A stretch of DNA of 27,496 nt from positions 1-27,496 of the forward strand of contig JBBRYP010000062.1 of the NCBI GenBank assembly GCA_038237515.1, read 5' to 3'. Both the position numbers and the translations under genes were made by a program. The stretch comes from JBBQDZ01 sp038237515 (GTDB lineage Bacteria; Actinomycetota; Thermoleophilia; Gaiellales; Gaiellaceae). Shown one piece after another: positions 15,617 to 21,923 of the stretch; position 1 is the stretch's first letter; each line of letters opens with the position of its first letter. Under the pieces are notes generated by a model. It was not told the DNA's origin. It ran no database searches and saw nothing but the letters and a program-made list of their open reading frames with translations.

Positions 15617-16606
15617 ATGAGTGAGACACCTTTTCTCTCGCGCTCGGCCGACGAGGTGCTGGACGGCACCGAGCCGGGGCGGCGCAGCGGGCGCCTCTCC
15701 TACTCGGTCGTCACGCCGGTCCGGAACGAGGCAGACAACCTTCGGCGGCTGGGCGCCGCCATGGAGGCGCAGCGCCTGAGGCCGGCGACGTGGTTGATCG
15801 TGGACACGGGGTCGAGCGACGACACGCTCTCGATCGCGCGGGAGCTTGTCGCAGACCAGCCGTACGTGTCCGTTCGCGAGTTGAGCCTGGGCGACGCGAT
15901 GATGCGCGGTGGTCCGATCGTGCGCGCCTTCCACTTCGGTCTCGGTCTGCTCCCCGACTGCGACATCGTCGTGAAGCTCGACGCCGATACGTCATTCGAG
16001 CCGGAGTACTTCGACCGCCTCGTCGCCGAGTTCGAGAAGGACGAGCGACTCGGCATCGCGAGCGGGTCATGTTACGAGGAGCGGCCGGACGGCGTCTGGC
16101 GGCAGCGTCACGGAACCGGAGCGGAAGTGTGGGGTGCCTCGCGCGCCTACCGTCGTTCCTGCCTCGAGAAGATCCTGCCGCTCGAAGAGCGGATGGGATG
16201 GGACACGATCGACCTCGTCTCTGCCAACGTTCGTGGCTGGAAGACGCGCACCGTCCGCGACCTCCCGTTCCTTCATCACCGGCGCGAGGGAGAGCGGGAG
16301 CTGAGTCGCTTCTCGTTCTTCGTGAAGCAGGGCGACGCCTCGCACTACATGGGGTACAGACCTTCGTACCTCGCCATTCGAACCCTGTTCCACACCTATC
16401 GGGATCCCGCGGCGATCGGGATCGCGTGGGGCTATCTCACCGCCGCCCTGCAACGTAAGCGACGCTGCACCGACGGCGCGGTCCGCACGTTCATCCGGAG
16501 CCAGCAGCGGATGAGCCGTCTGCACCTGAGGGCGACCGAGGCTCTGCGTCCGCGCTCGGCCCTCGCTGAGCCGTTGCGCCCTGGGCGCAGGCTGAACGAC
16601 GGCTAG
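15617..16606 (+). CDS. GT2 family glycosyltransferase
   Basis: A 329-residue GT-A enzyme. SYSVVTPVRNEADNLRRL (28-45) starts the nucleotide-binding fold, WLIVDTGSSDDT (59-70) carries the usual Asp pair, and VVKLDADTSF (118-127) holds the DAD metal motif. The middle part (WGASRAYRRSCLEKI, then MGWDTIDLVSANVRGW) is the acceptor region. No clear transmembrane helix is present. It is transcribed away from the main operon, and the two may share regulation through the dyad at 15449. The ATG is preceded only by a weak AGGA. Its last 116 bases overlap the convergent phosphatase gene. Confidence 0.88.
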   Translation: MSETPFLSRSADEVLDGTEPGRRSGRLSYSVVTPVRNEADNLRRLGAAMEAQRLRPATWLIVDTGSSDDTLSIARELVADQPYVSVRELSLGDAMMRGGPIVRAFHFGLGLLPDCDIVVKLDADTSFEPEYFDRLVAEFEKDERLGIASGSCYEERPDGVWRQRHGTGAEVWGASRAYRRSCLEKILPLEERMGWDTIDLVSANVRGWKTRTVRDLPFLHHRREGERELSRFSFFVKQGDASHYMGYRPSYLAIRTLFHTYRDPAAIGIAWGYLTAALQRKRRCTDGAVRTFIRSQQRMSRLHLRATEALRPRSALAEPLRPGRRLNDG

Positions 16607-17390
16607 CTCGCGCGGCTCCGCCAGCCGGCGGCGGCTGCTCGTCACGCGAGCCGGGTGGGGCCGCGCGGATCCCGATCCTCACAAACGCGGTGCTGGGCGG
16701 CTTCGGCCCGGACCGAAGGCGATGGCGTCTTCCCGCCGCCGATATGGCGATTCGGACGAGCGCCACCCAGCCGAGCCCGAGCGCCCACCCCGCGAAGACG
16801 TCGGAGGGCCAGTGCCCGCGGTCGGCGACCACTGCGGCGCCGACGGCGAGGACGACGAATGCTCCCCCGGCGAGCGCCGGCCAGCGCCACTGAGTGCGCC
16901 AGAGGACGGTGGCGAGCGCTGCCGCGATCGCCATCGTCCCCGTTCCATGGCCGCTCGGAAAGGAGTACATGTGCACGAGTTCCCCGGCGGGCGGCGGACG
17001 CGTGAAGGCATCCTTCAGCAGAGGCGTCAGGAGGACCGCCGCCGGGGACGCGCCGAGCGTCAGCGCCGCCCGCCAGCTTCCCCGCACGGCGCAGACGGCA
17101 AAGGCCAGTGCGGCCGCCGCCACCAGGCCTTCCGTCCCGGCGAGGTAATGCGACAAGCGCCTGGCCTCGCTCACCGGCCCGTCCCCCCAGTGGCCGATCA
17201 GGAAGTGGGTGAGGTGCCGCTCCCACCAGAACCCGCCCGGCCCCTCGACCTCGAGCTCGACCGCGAGGAGGAGGAAGACCAGGATGCTGAACGCGATCGT
17301 CCGGAGCTCGGCGGTGCCGGATCGGACCCCCCGGCGCAGCGAAGCGCCGCGAGCCTGAGCATCGACAGCCACCCTTCCGGCTACTTCCAC
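16491..17390 (-). CDS. PAP2-family membrane phosphatase
   Basis: A 299-residue membrane protein with the three PAP2 motifs: KDAFTRP (126-132), YSFPSGH (142-148) and DRGHWPSD (190-197). The spacing in motifs 1 and 3 is shorter than in classical members. Hydrophobic segments lie at about 31-45, 87-103, 108-124, 153-165, 172-189 and 198-216. Such enzymes remove phosphate from lipid pyrophosphates, so recycling of undecaprenyl pyrophosphate after glycan polymerisation is a sound guess. The last 80 residues are Arg/Ala/Ser/Pro-rich and lie partly opposite the GT2 gene, since no earlier stop exists. GTG 17390 is the assumed start. Confidence 0.82.
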   Translation of the reverse strand: MEVAGRVAVDAQARGASLRRGVRSGTAELRTIAFSILVFLLLAVELEVEGPGGFWWERHLTHFLIGHWGDGPVSEARRLSHYLAGTEGLVAAAALAFAVCAVRGSWRAALTLGASPAAVLLTPLLKDAFTRPPPAGELVHMYSFPSGHGTGTMAIAAALATVLWRTQWRWPALAGGAFVVLAVGAAVVADRGHWPSDVFAGWALGLGWVALVRIAISAAGRRHRLRSGPKPPSTAFVRIGIRAAPPGSRDEQPPPAGGAARASRRSACAQGATAQRGPSADAEPRSPSGADGSSAAGSG

Positions 17391-17467
17391 CGAAGCAATG
17401 CCCAGGGGAATCCAGCACCGGCCGCTGGAGGAAGTAGCTCGAACAGGGGGTTGGCCTCGAGGTTCAT
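17381..17467 (-). CDS. Possible 28-residue small ORF (leader-like)
   Basis: A short frame starting MNLEANPLFELLPP and ending FPWALLRWK, with its TAG inside the start of the PAP2 gene. Its ANPLFEL stretch resembles ANPLFDVEF encoded by the minus-strand frame that ends at 13640, just before the GT2 start. The shared DNA word is GC-AACCC-CTGTTCGA. Both precede a minus-strand gene, so a leader peptide or uORF is imaginable, but the ribosome-binding site is weak and chance is not excluded. Confidence 0.25.
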   Translation of the reverse strand: MNLEANPLFELLPPAAGAGFPWALLRWK

Positions 17468-17542
17468 CGGGTTCCGGAAGTTGCCCGCACCCTCGGATGA
17501 TTCGCGACGAACCTAGGCGCAGCGGAGAGAAAGCTACTTCTC

Positions 17543-17605
17543 ATGGGAGACTGCTGCCTGCCCTCACCCGATGATCGGATGCGCGGCGGGCGCCCAGCCT
17601 GCTAG
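17543..17605 (+). other. Intergenic stretch 17468-17798: short ORF ending at the repeat block
   Basis: The 331 bases between the small minus-strand ORF and the beta-helix gene hold the hairpin block at 17603-17756 and little else. A 20-codon frame (ATG 17543, starting MGDCCLPSPDD) ends in the TAG that forms the left edge of the hairpin block. A GAGAA/TTCTC stem lies at about 17526-17541. Nothing here is strongly supported as a gene. Confidence 0.2.
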
Positions 17606-17756
17606 TGCGGCCTCTCATAACGTTCGAACGGAAACGAAGGTCACGTGGAGGCCGCACTACTCCGGCCGCTTCGCGGCCGCCGGCCGCAGAGCGGCCGGAA
17701 TAGTGCGGCGTCGGGTGCCGTCGGTTTCCGGTGAGACCTTGGGAGACGCCGCACTA
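17603..17756. repeat. Hairpin-rich palindromic block C upstream of the first beta-helix gene
   Basis: TAGTGCGGCCTC (17603-17614) pairs perfectly with GAGGCCGCACTA (17648-17659). TAGTGCGGCGTC (17701-17712) pairs perfectly with GACGCCGCACTA (17745-17756). The two hairpins differ at one stem position and each keeps its own pairing. Their loops also match in inverted orientation (GGAAACGAAGGTCAC against GGAAACCGACGGCAC), so the block is two inverted copies around a third hairpin (17660-17700, CCGGCCGC repeats). Total 154 bp, similar to elements A and B. The left ends of B and C also share AGTG and, 15 bases later, AACGTTCG. Confidence 0.75.
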
Positions 17757-17798
17757 GGTGCGCGAGTCACCCCCCGGCCTCGGCTACCGTTGACACCT

Positions 17799-19661
17799 GT
17801 GGACGGAGGACGGCCTTTCACGGGGAGGTCGGCTGGCCGCCGGGCGCTTGCAGGCACCGCTTTGATCGCGGGCGCCATCGCCTGGTCGCTGGTTACTCCC
17901 CAAGCTTCGCCCCCGAGCGCTCGGCTCGCCGCGCCGCCCTCGGCCAACGTCTTCCTGACACCGAGCGGCTCGGACGGGAATCCATGTTCGCAGGCCCTGC
18001 CGTGCGCGACTTTCTCGCGGGCCTATCAGGCGGCGAAGCCGGGGAACGTGGTCTGTGTGGGGGCGGGGAGCTACGGAGCGCAGACGATCCCATTCGTCGG
18101 CGGCCGCACTACCCCGAACGTCGTCTTCCAAGGGTGTGGCGGGACGGCGACGGTGCTGGCGGTCACGGTCGGCGCGAACACGGGCGGCCCTCAACCCTGC
18201 TGCGTCAGCTTCAAGGACCTGACGATCACCGGCTCCAGCTCCACCCGAGCCGTCTTCGTCTTCTGGGGCGGCACTCAGACATCCTCTAGCGCGCATGACA
18301 TCAGCTTCGAGAATGATCTGATCGCGGTCGGGCAAGCCACCTCCGGGCCCGTCTTCGAAGCCGTGGACGTGCAACGCCTCACCGTCAAGAACACGACCAT
18401 CGGACCCGCCTGCTGCGGCCTCGACAACAACGGCAACCCGGCCGGCAGCCCGATCGGGATCCGCCTCGGAACCGCCGACCGCGGCTACCCCCAGAACACC
18501 GACGTCGTCATCGACCACAACCTGATCCAAGGCATCACCCGCAACTGCAGCTACTGGCTCCTCGGCTACGGCGCCTGCCCGCAAGCCAGCTGCGTCGACA
18601 CCAACATCTGCCACGCCGACGCCATCCAGATCTGGGGGGCTGATAACACGACCATCAGCCGCAACCGCATCTACAACAACGAAGTTCAAGCCGTCTTCTT
18701 CGACCCCACCGCCCCTGTCAACGGCGGCACCATCACCAACAACATGATCGGCGGGCTCATCAACAGCTCGAACTGCGGAGTCTGCTGGAGCGGCACCGCC
18801 ACCGGCGGCACCTGGAGAGTCGCCTTCAACACCCTCCAAGGCGGCGCCGCCATCCGGATCGTCAACGTCGCGAGCCTGCGCCCCCAGACGACCTTCACCA
18901 TCAAAGGCAACCTCGGCAACATCGTCACCGAAGCCGCCACCACTGGCAGCGACTGCACCAGCGGCAGCACCGGCGTCTTCACCTACGCCTACAACGTCTG
19001 GAACGGCGCTGCCAGCAGCTCCCGCAACTGCGGGCCGACCGACGCGACCGGCAGGCCCTCCTTCCTCGACGCGAGCCCGGCTCCTCAGGCGACCATCGAC
19101 CTGCACCTTGCCCGGGGGTCAGCGGCCCTCGGGCAAGGAGCCCCCACGACTGAGCCGGCGTTCGACTTCGACGGGGATCTGAGGCCTCTGCGCACCCGCT
19201 CCGATGCGGGCGCCGATCAGCGCGAAACCGCCCTCCTCGTCCCGGGGAAATCGATCGGCGCCCTCGCGGTGGGCGCGACGAGAAAGACCGTCGAGGCCTT
19301 CTACGGAGCGCCGCATCGCCTGACGAAGTGGAAGCCAGTCGGAACGGGGTTGCCCCCTCGCTCGGGAAAGGCAGCGCCGAGGATCGCGTTCTACCGCGTC
19401 CACGGCGGGAGCCTTTGGGCGATCTACGCGGACGACATCGTCGTCGGCCTCGGGACGACCAGTCGCTACTACTCGACGCTCGCGGGACTAGGAGTCGGTG
19501 CGACTGCGGAGGACCTCCGCGGGGCGAAGCGGCTGGAGTGCCGGCACGCCTACCGGAGCTACCGCGGCGGGGTCGCGACGTTCTACGGCATCCCGAGCGC
19601 CGGGAAGGCGGGGACGATCGGAAGCGTGTCCATGCTGCGGCGCTCGTACGAATACTGCTGA
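17799..19661 (+). CDS. Secreted right-handed beta-helix protein, first paralogue
   Basis: About 620 residues from GTG 17799. Residues 10-45 form an Arg-led hydrophobic secretion signal (GRRALAGTALIAGAIAWSL). Residues 50-440 are parallel beta-helix coils (LTITGSSS, RLTVKNTTIG, VVIDHNLIQGI, TTISRNRIYNNEV), ending in DFDGDLRPLRTRSDAGADQ (456-474). Conserved cysteines lie in GPACCGL, NCSYWLLGYGACPQASC and ICHAD. Residues 478-620 hold two short repeats (IGALAVGATRKTVEAFYGAP and LGVGATAEDL), resembling the BLIP/SmpA-like fold. The family includes polysaccharide-binding and lyase proteins; no catalytic set is recognised. The start is uncertain: TTG 17790 is also in frame, and longer readings run through the repeat block. 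Confidence 0.82.
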   Translation: MDGGRPFTGRSAGRRALAGTALIAGAIAWSLVTPQASPPSARLAAPPSANVFLTPSGSDGNPCSQALPCATFSRAYQAAKPGNVVCVGAGSYGAQTIPFVGGRTTPNVVFQGCGGTATVLAVTVGANTGGPQPCCVSFKDLTITGSSSTRAVFVFWGGTQTSSSAHDISFENDLIAVGQATSGPVFEAVDVQRLTVKNTTIGPACCGLDNNGNPAGSPIGIRLGTADRGYPQNTDVVIDHNLIQGITRNCSYWLLGYGACPQASCVDTNICHADAIQIWGADNTTISRNRIYNNEVQAVFFDPTAPVNGGTITNNMIGGLINSSNCGVCWSGTATGGTWRVAFNTLQGGAAIRIVNVASLRPQTTFTIKGNLGNIVTEAATTGSDCTSGSTGVFTYAYNVWNGAASSSRNCGPTDATGRPSFLDASPAPQATIDLHLARGSAALGQGAPTTEPAFDFDGDLRPLRTRSDAGADQRETALLVPGKSIGALAVGATRKTVEAFYGAPHRLTKWKPVGTGLPPRSGKAAPRIAFYRVHGGSLWAIYADDIVVGLGTTSRYYSTLAGLGVGATAEDLRGAKRLECRHAYRSYRGGVATFYGIPSAGKAGTIGSVSMLRRSYEYC

Positions 19662-19678
19662 GGCGGCTGGGCTCTCGC

Positions 19679-19692
19679 GGCCGCGCGCGGCC
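19679..19692. terminator. Palindrome between convergent genes
   Basis: GGCCGCGCGCGGCC is a perfect 14-base palindrome in the 31-base gap between the beta-helix stop and the stop of the Alg13-like gene. A two-way terminator is likely from position, though there is no T tract. Confidence 0.4.
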
Positions 19693-20190
19693 TCACCCGA
19701 CGCCGTTGCCGTTGCGCGCCGGGCGGATGCACTCGAGAAGGTACTCCCGAAGTTCCTCGGCGAGATCGTTTCGCCTGCCGATCTCGTCGACGGGCGGTGG
19801 AGCCTCCTCGGCGAGGGCGACGGGAAGCGTTGCGGGATCCGGAACGATCCGCACGAGACCCGCCTGGTCGAGCCTCCTGGCGAGCTCCAGCTGGTGGTCG
19901 TCGACCGCCTCCCCGAGCCTCCGGAGTCGCGGAACGACGAGTGGGCGCTTCCCCACCGAAAGCGCCGCCATGATCGAGCCGACACCAGCGTGGGTGACGA
20001 CAGCTCGCGCCTCGCGCATGTGCTCGAGCAGGACCTCGTACCCGAGGAACGCGATACACTCCGCCCCGGCGGGTCGCACAGCGGAGGCGCCGTACTGGAC
20101 GATCACGTCTTCGGACGCACCAAGTTTCGTAACGCTGCTGAGCAGGCGGTCGAAGGGCTGATTGCTCGTCCCGACTGTGACGAGGATCAT
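19693..20190 (-). CDS. Alg13-like glycosyltransferase subunit (PssE/EpsF type)
   Basis: A 165-residue protein starting MILVTVGTSNQPFDRLL and containing VVTHAGVGSIMAALSVGKRP (64-83), the UDP-sugar-binding motif of the GT28 C-terminal domain. In bacteria such proteins pair with an Alg14-like membrane subunit and add the second sugar to undecaprenyl-pyrophosphate-linked sugar, as in PssD/PssE or Cps14F/Cps14G. The partner gene is directly upstream and overlaps by four bases (ATGA). No longer version of the gene is needed: upstream frames are antisense-like. Confidence 0.88.
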   Translation of the reverse strand: MILVTVGTSNQPFDRLLSSVTKLGASEDVIVQYGASAVRPAGAECIAFLGYEVLLEHMREARAVVTHAGVGSIMAALSVGKRPLVVPRLRRLGEAVDDHQLELARRLDQAGLVRIVPDPATLPVALAEEAPPPVDEIGRRNDLAEELREYLLECIRPARNGNGVG

Positions 20191-20693
20191 CTGATCGAGA
20201 AGACGTTGCCGGCGTACCGGGCCCCCGTCTCGCGAGTGAGCTCCGGCCATTGGACGTAGAGGCGATCGGCGACGGGCGCGACCAGTCGGTAGCTCAAGGA
20301 GACGCGCTCGATCCGCGTCAGACTCTCGACGTACACGACCTTGGCCCCGAGTGCCCGGCCGGCCCACGAGAACGGCACCGCAAGGGCCGCCCCAGTCGAC
20401 ACGATGACCGCCGGCCGGAGCCGGCGGATCAGGTTCCAGGCGAGCGGCAGGTTGCGCAGGAAGGTCTTGACGTTTCGCGTGCCCGGGCCGTGCGCGAAGA
20501 AGACGCGCTCGTCCGCCAGCAGAGACCGGGCGTCGCTGCTGTCGTACGTGACCCATGCGGTCGACATACCCTCCCACGCTCCCTGAAGGCGAAGCAGCTG
20601 CAGCAGGTGGCCCCCGGGAGTGCAAACGAGCAGGACCGCCGTACGACCGCCCACGTCTGTACACGGGAAGTTCCCCAAGGAAGCCGAGTCCAC
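20187..20693 (-). CDS. Alg14-like glycosyltransferase membrane subunit (PssD/EpsE type)
   Basis: A 168-residue protein with VLLVCTPGGHLLQLLRLQGA (20-39), the GGH signature of Alg14-like proteins. It continues with a central VIVSTGAALAVPFSWAGRAL stretch (about 95-114) and ends near ADRLYVQWPEL. Alg14-type subunits anchor the Alg13-like catalytic subunit and bind the lipid acceptor. The start is a GTG at 20693. It is divergent from the LuxR-type gene across 139 bases that carry two palindromes. It likely acts early in building the lipid-linked repeat unit; no initiating phosphoglycosyltransferase is in the window. Confidence 0.88.
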   Translation of the reverse strand: MDSASLGNFPCTDVGGRTAVLLVCTPGGHLLQLLRLQGAWEGMSTAWVTYDSSDARSLLADERVFFAHGPGTRNVKTFLRNLPLAWNLIRRLRPAVIVSTGAALAVPFSWAGRALGAKVVYVESLTRIERVSLSYRLVAPVADRLYVQWPELTRETGARYAGNVFSIR

Positions 20694-20698
20694 AGGCT

Positions 20699-20766
20699 GA
20701 CGCTAGCGTCGTGGTCGGTGCCTGACAATGCTCGAATGGCTTGAACGCACTAGCCGTCCGGCTAGT
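20699..20766. promoter_or_regulatory. Two palindromes in the divergent Alg14-like/luxR intergenic region
   Basis: GACGCTAGCGTC (20699-20710) is a perfect 12-base palindrome. ACTAGCCGTCCGGCTAGT (20749-20766) is an 8-bp stem around TC. Their centres are 53 bases apart, close to five helical turns. Both contain CTAG. The second shares CTAG-CC-N4-G-N-CTAG with 15449-15464. They are likely operators, perhaps of the adjacent LuxR-type protein; this is inference. Confidence 0.5.
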
Positions 20767-20796
20767 CGAGGCGAAGAATGCTGCCCCATCGGTGCG

Positions 20797-20826
20797 TGGC
20801 AGCGGGATGCCCCTGGCGCCTAGCAT
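20797..20826 (+). promoter_or_regulatory. Candidate promoter for the LuxR-type gene
   Basis: TAGCAT (20821-20826) lies six bases before the GTG start, as a -10 box for a leaderless transcript. TGGCAG (20797-20802) is a poor -35 at 18 bases. Weak evidence. Confidence 0.25.
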
Positions 20827-20832
20827 CACCTT

Positions 20833-21093
20833 GTGAGCAGAGATTCCAGCCTCGCCGCGAAGCCTGCCGAGATGAGGGCAACACTGTCGCCGCGAGAGCT
20901 CGAGGTGCTCGAGAAAGCCTCCCACGGCTTCACGAACGGCCAGATCGCAGGCCAGATGAACGTCACGGTTCACGCGGTCAAGTGGCACCTCGCCTCGATC
21001 TATCGCAAGCTCGGAGTCAGCAATCGGACGGAGGCAGCGATCACCTACCTCACGGGGTTGAGCGAGCCCGCGCTCTTGCAGGGTGAGGGCTAG
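20833..21093 (+). CDS. Stand-alone LuxR/GerE-type HTH regulator
   Basis: An 86-residue protein that is almost only a GerE helix-turn-helix: LSPRELEVLEKASHGFTNGQ (18-37) then IAGQMNVTVHAVKWHLASIY and RKLGVSNRTEA. The usual receiver or ligand-binding domain is absent, as in small transcription factors that depend on expression level or a partner. It directly precedes the Wzz-like and Wzy-like genes and faces the Alg14-like gene, so control of glycan polymerisation is likely, by inference. The GTG start is supported by the protein's length; no separate ribosome-binding site is seen. Confidence 0.88.
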   Translation: MSRDSSLAAKPAEMRATLSPRELEVLEKASHGFTNGQIAGQMNVTVHAVKWHLASIYRKLGVSNRTEAAITYLTGLSEPALLQGEG

Positions 21094-21103
21094 CGCACCG
21101 GCC

Positions 21104-21892
21104 ATGGACCTCAATCTCTACTTCCGAGTCCTCTGGCGCTTCAAGCTGCTCGTCCTCGCAGGCGTCCTTCTCGCGGCCGCGCTGGCCTTCCTCTCGTTCG
21201 CGAAGGTGAGCTTCGCGAACGGGACCTCGCCGAAGGTCTCCTACCGCAAGCCGCAGTACTGGCAGAGCCAGGCGGCGATCTTCGTCACGCAGCGGGGGTA
21301 CCCGTGGGGCCGGAGCATCTTCCCGCCCGTGCCCACGGGAGTGACCGGCGCGTACACCTCGCCTTATGCGGACAGCGGCCGGTTCGCCTACCTCGCGTCC
21401 TTCTACGCACAGCTCGCCACGAGCGACGCCGTGCAGGCCCTGATCCGCAAGAGCGGTCCGGTGCGCGGCACCATCTCTGCCGCTCCCGGCTACGACCAGA
21501 GGACGACGAACTACCTCCCGTTCGTCTACGTCGCCGCCACCTCGACGCGCGAGGCCTGGGCAGTCGGCCTCGCGAACCGGGCGGCGGCGACGATTCGAGA
21601 CGTTGTGAAGAGGCAGCAGGAGAGCGCGGACATCCCCCCCAAGCAGCGCGTCGTCCTCCAGGTCTTCAGCAAGGCGCAGCGCGCGCAGATCGTGCAGCCG
21701 CGGAAGAAGACCGTTCCGATCGTGATCTTCCTCACGGTGCTCCTCGTCACGATCGGCCTCGCCTTCATTCTCGAGAACCTCCGCCCCCGGATCCGCAAGG
21801 TCGAGGGCTTCGCCGAGCTCGAACGGCCCGCGCCCACCAGCACTCCCGAGAGTGAACGGACGGCCGCCGCACGCTCCGGCGTGATGGTCTAA
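21104..21892 (+). CDS. Wzz-like chain-length/polysaccharide co-polymerase protein
   Basis: A 262-residue protein with the Wzz topology: an N-terminal cytoplasmic tip (MDLNLYFRVLWRF), a membrane helix at about 14-32 (LLVLAGVLLAAALAFLSF), a large outside domain, and a second helix at about 207-226 (VPIVIFLTVLLVTIGLAFIL), then a Pro/Ser-rich tail. No tyrosine kinase domain is fused and no Walker motif is seen. Wzz-type proteins set the polymer length with Wzy. The gene follows luxR by ten bases; a GTG at 21083 overlapping luxR is an alternative start. The Wzy-like gene follows after 31 bases. Confidence 0.75.
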   Translation: MDLNLYFRVLWRFKLLVLAGVLLAAALAFLSFAKVSFANGTSPKVSYRKPQYWQSQAAIFVTQRGYPWGRSIFPPVPTGVTGAYTSPYADSGRFAYLASFYAQLATSDAVQALIRKSGPVRGTISAAPGYDQRTTNYLPFVYVAATSTREAWAVGLANRAAATIRDVVKRQQESADIPPKQRVVLQVFSKAQRAQIVQPRKKTVPIVIFLTVLLVTIGLAFILENLRPRIRKVEGFAELERPAPTSTPESERTAAARSGVMV

Positions 21893-21923
21893 GGCCCACC
21901 GGCCCGGTGCCGCTGGGACGTCC

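Noticed and set aside
15333..15629. 98-codon minus-strand frame across the divergent promoter region
   Set aside because: It starts inside the GT2 gene, overlaps the FAD-enzyme start, has no ribosome-binding site and no recognisable fold.
17603..17756. CRISPR-like array
   Set aside because: The repeats are inverted pairs, only four arms, with no regular direct repeat and spacer pattern and no cas genes.
17571..17798. N-terminal extension of the first beta-helix protein from ATG 17571
   Set aside because: It runs through the hairpin block and would put the signal peptide about 80 residues inside the protein.
17784..19106. Minus-strand open frame of 440 codons rich in Gly, Val, Asp and Ala
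   Set aside because: Antisense of the beta-helix gene; composition follows from the C-rich codons of the real gene.
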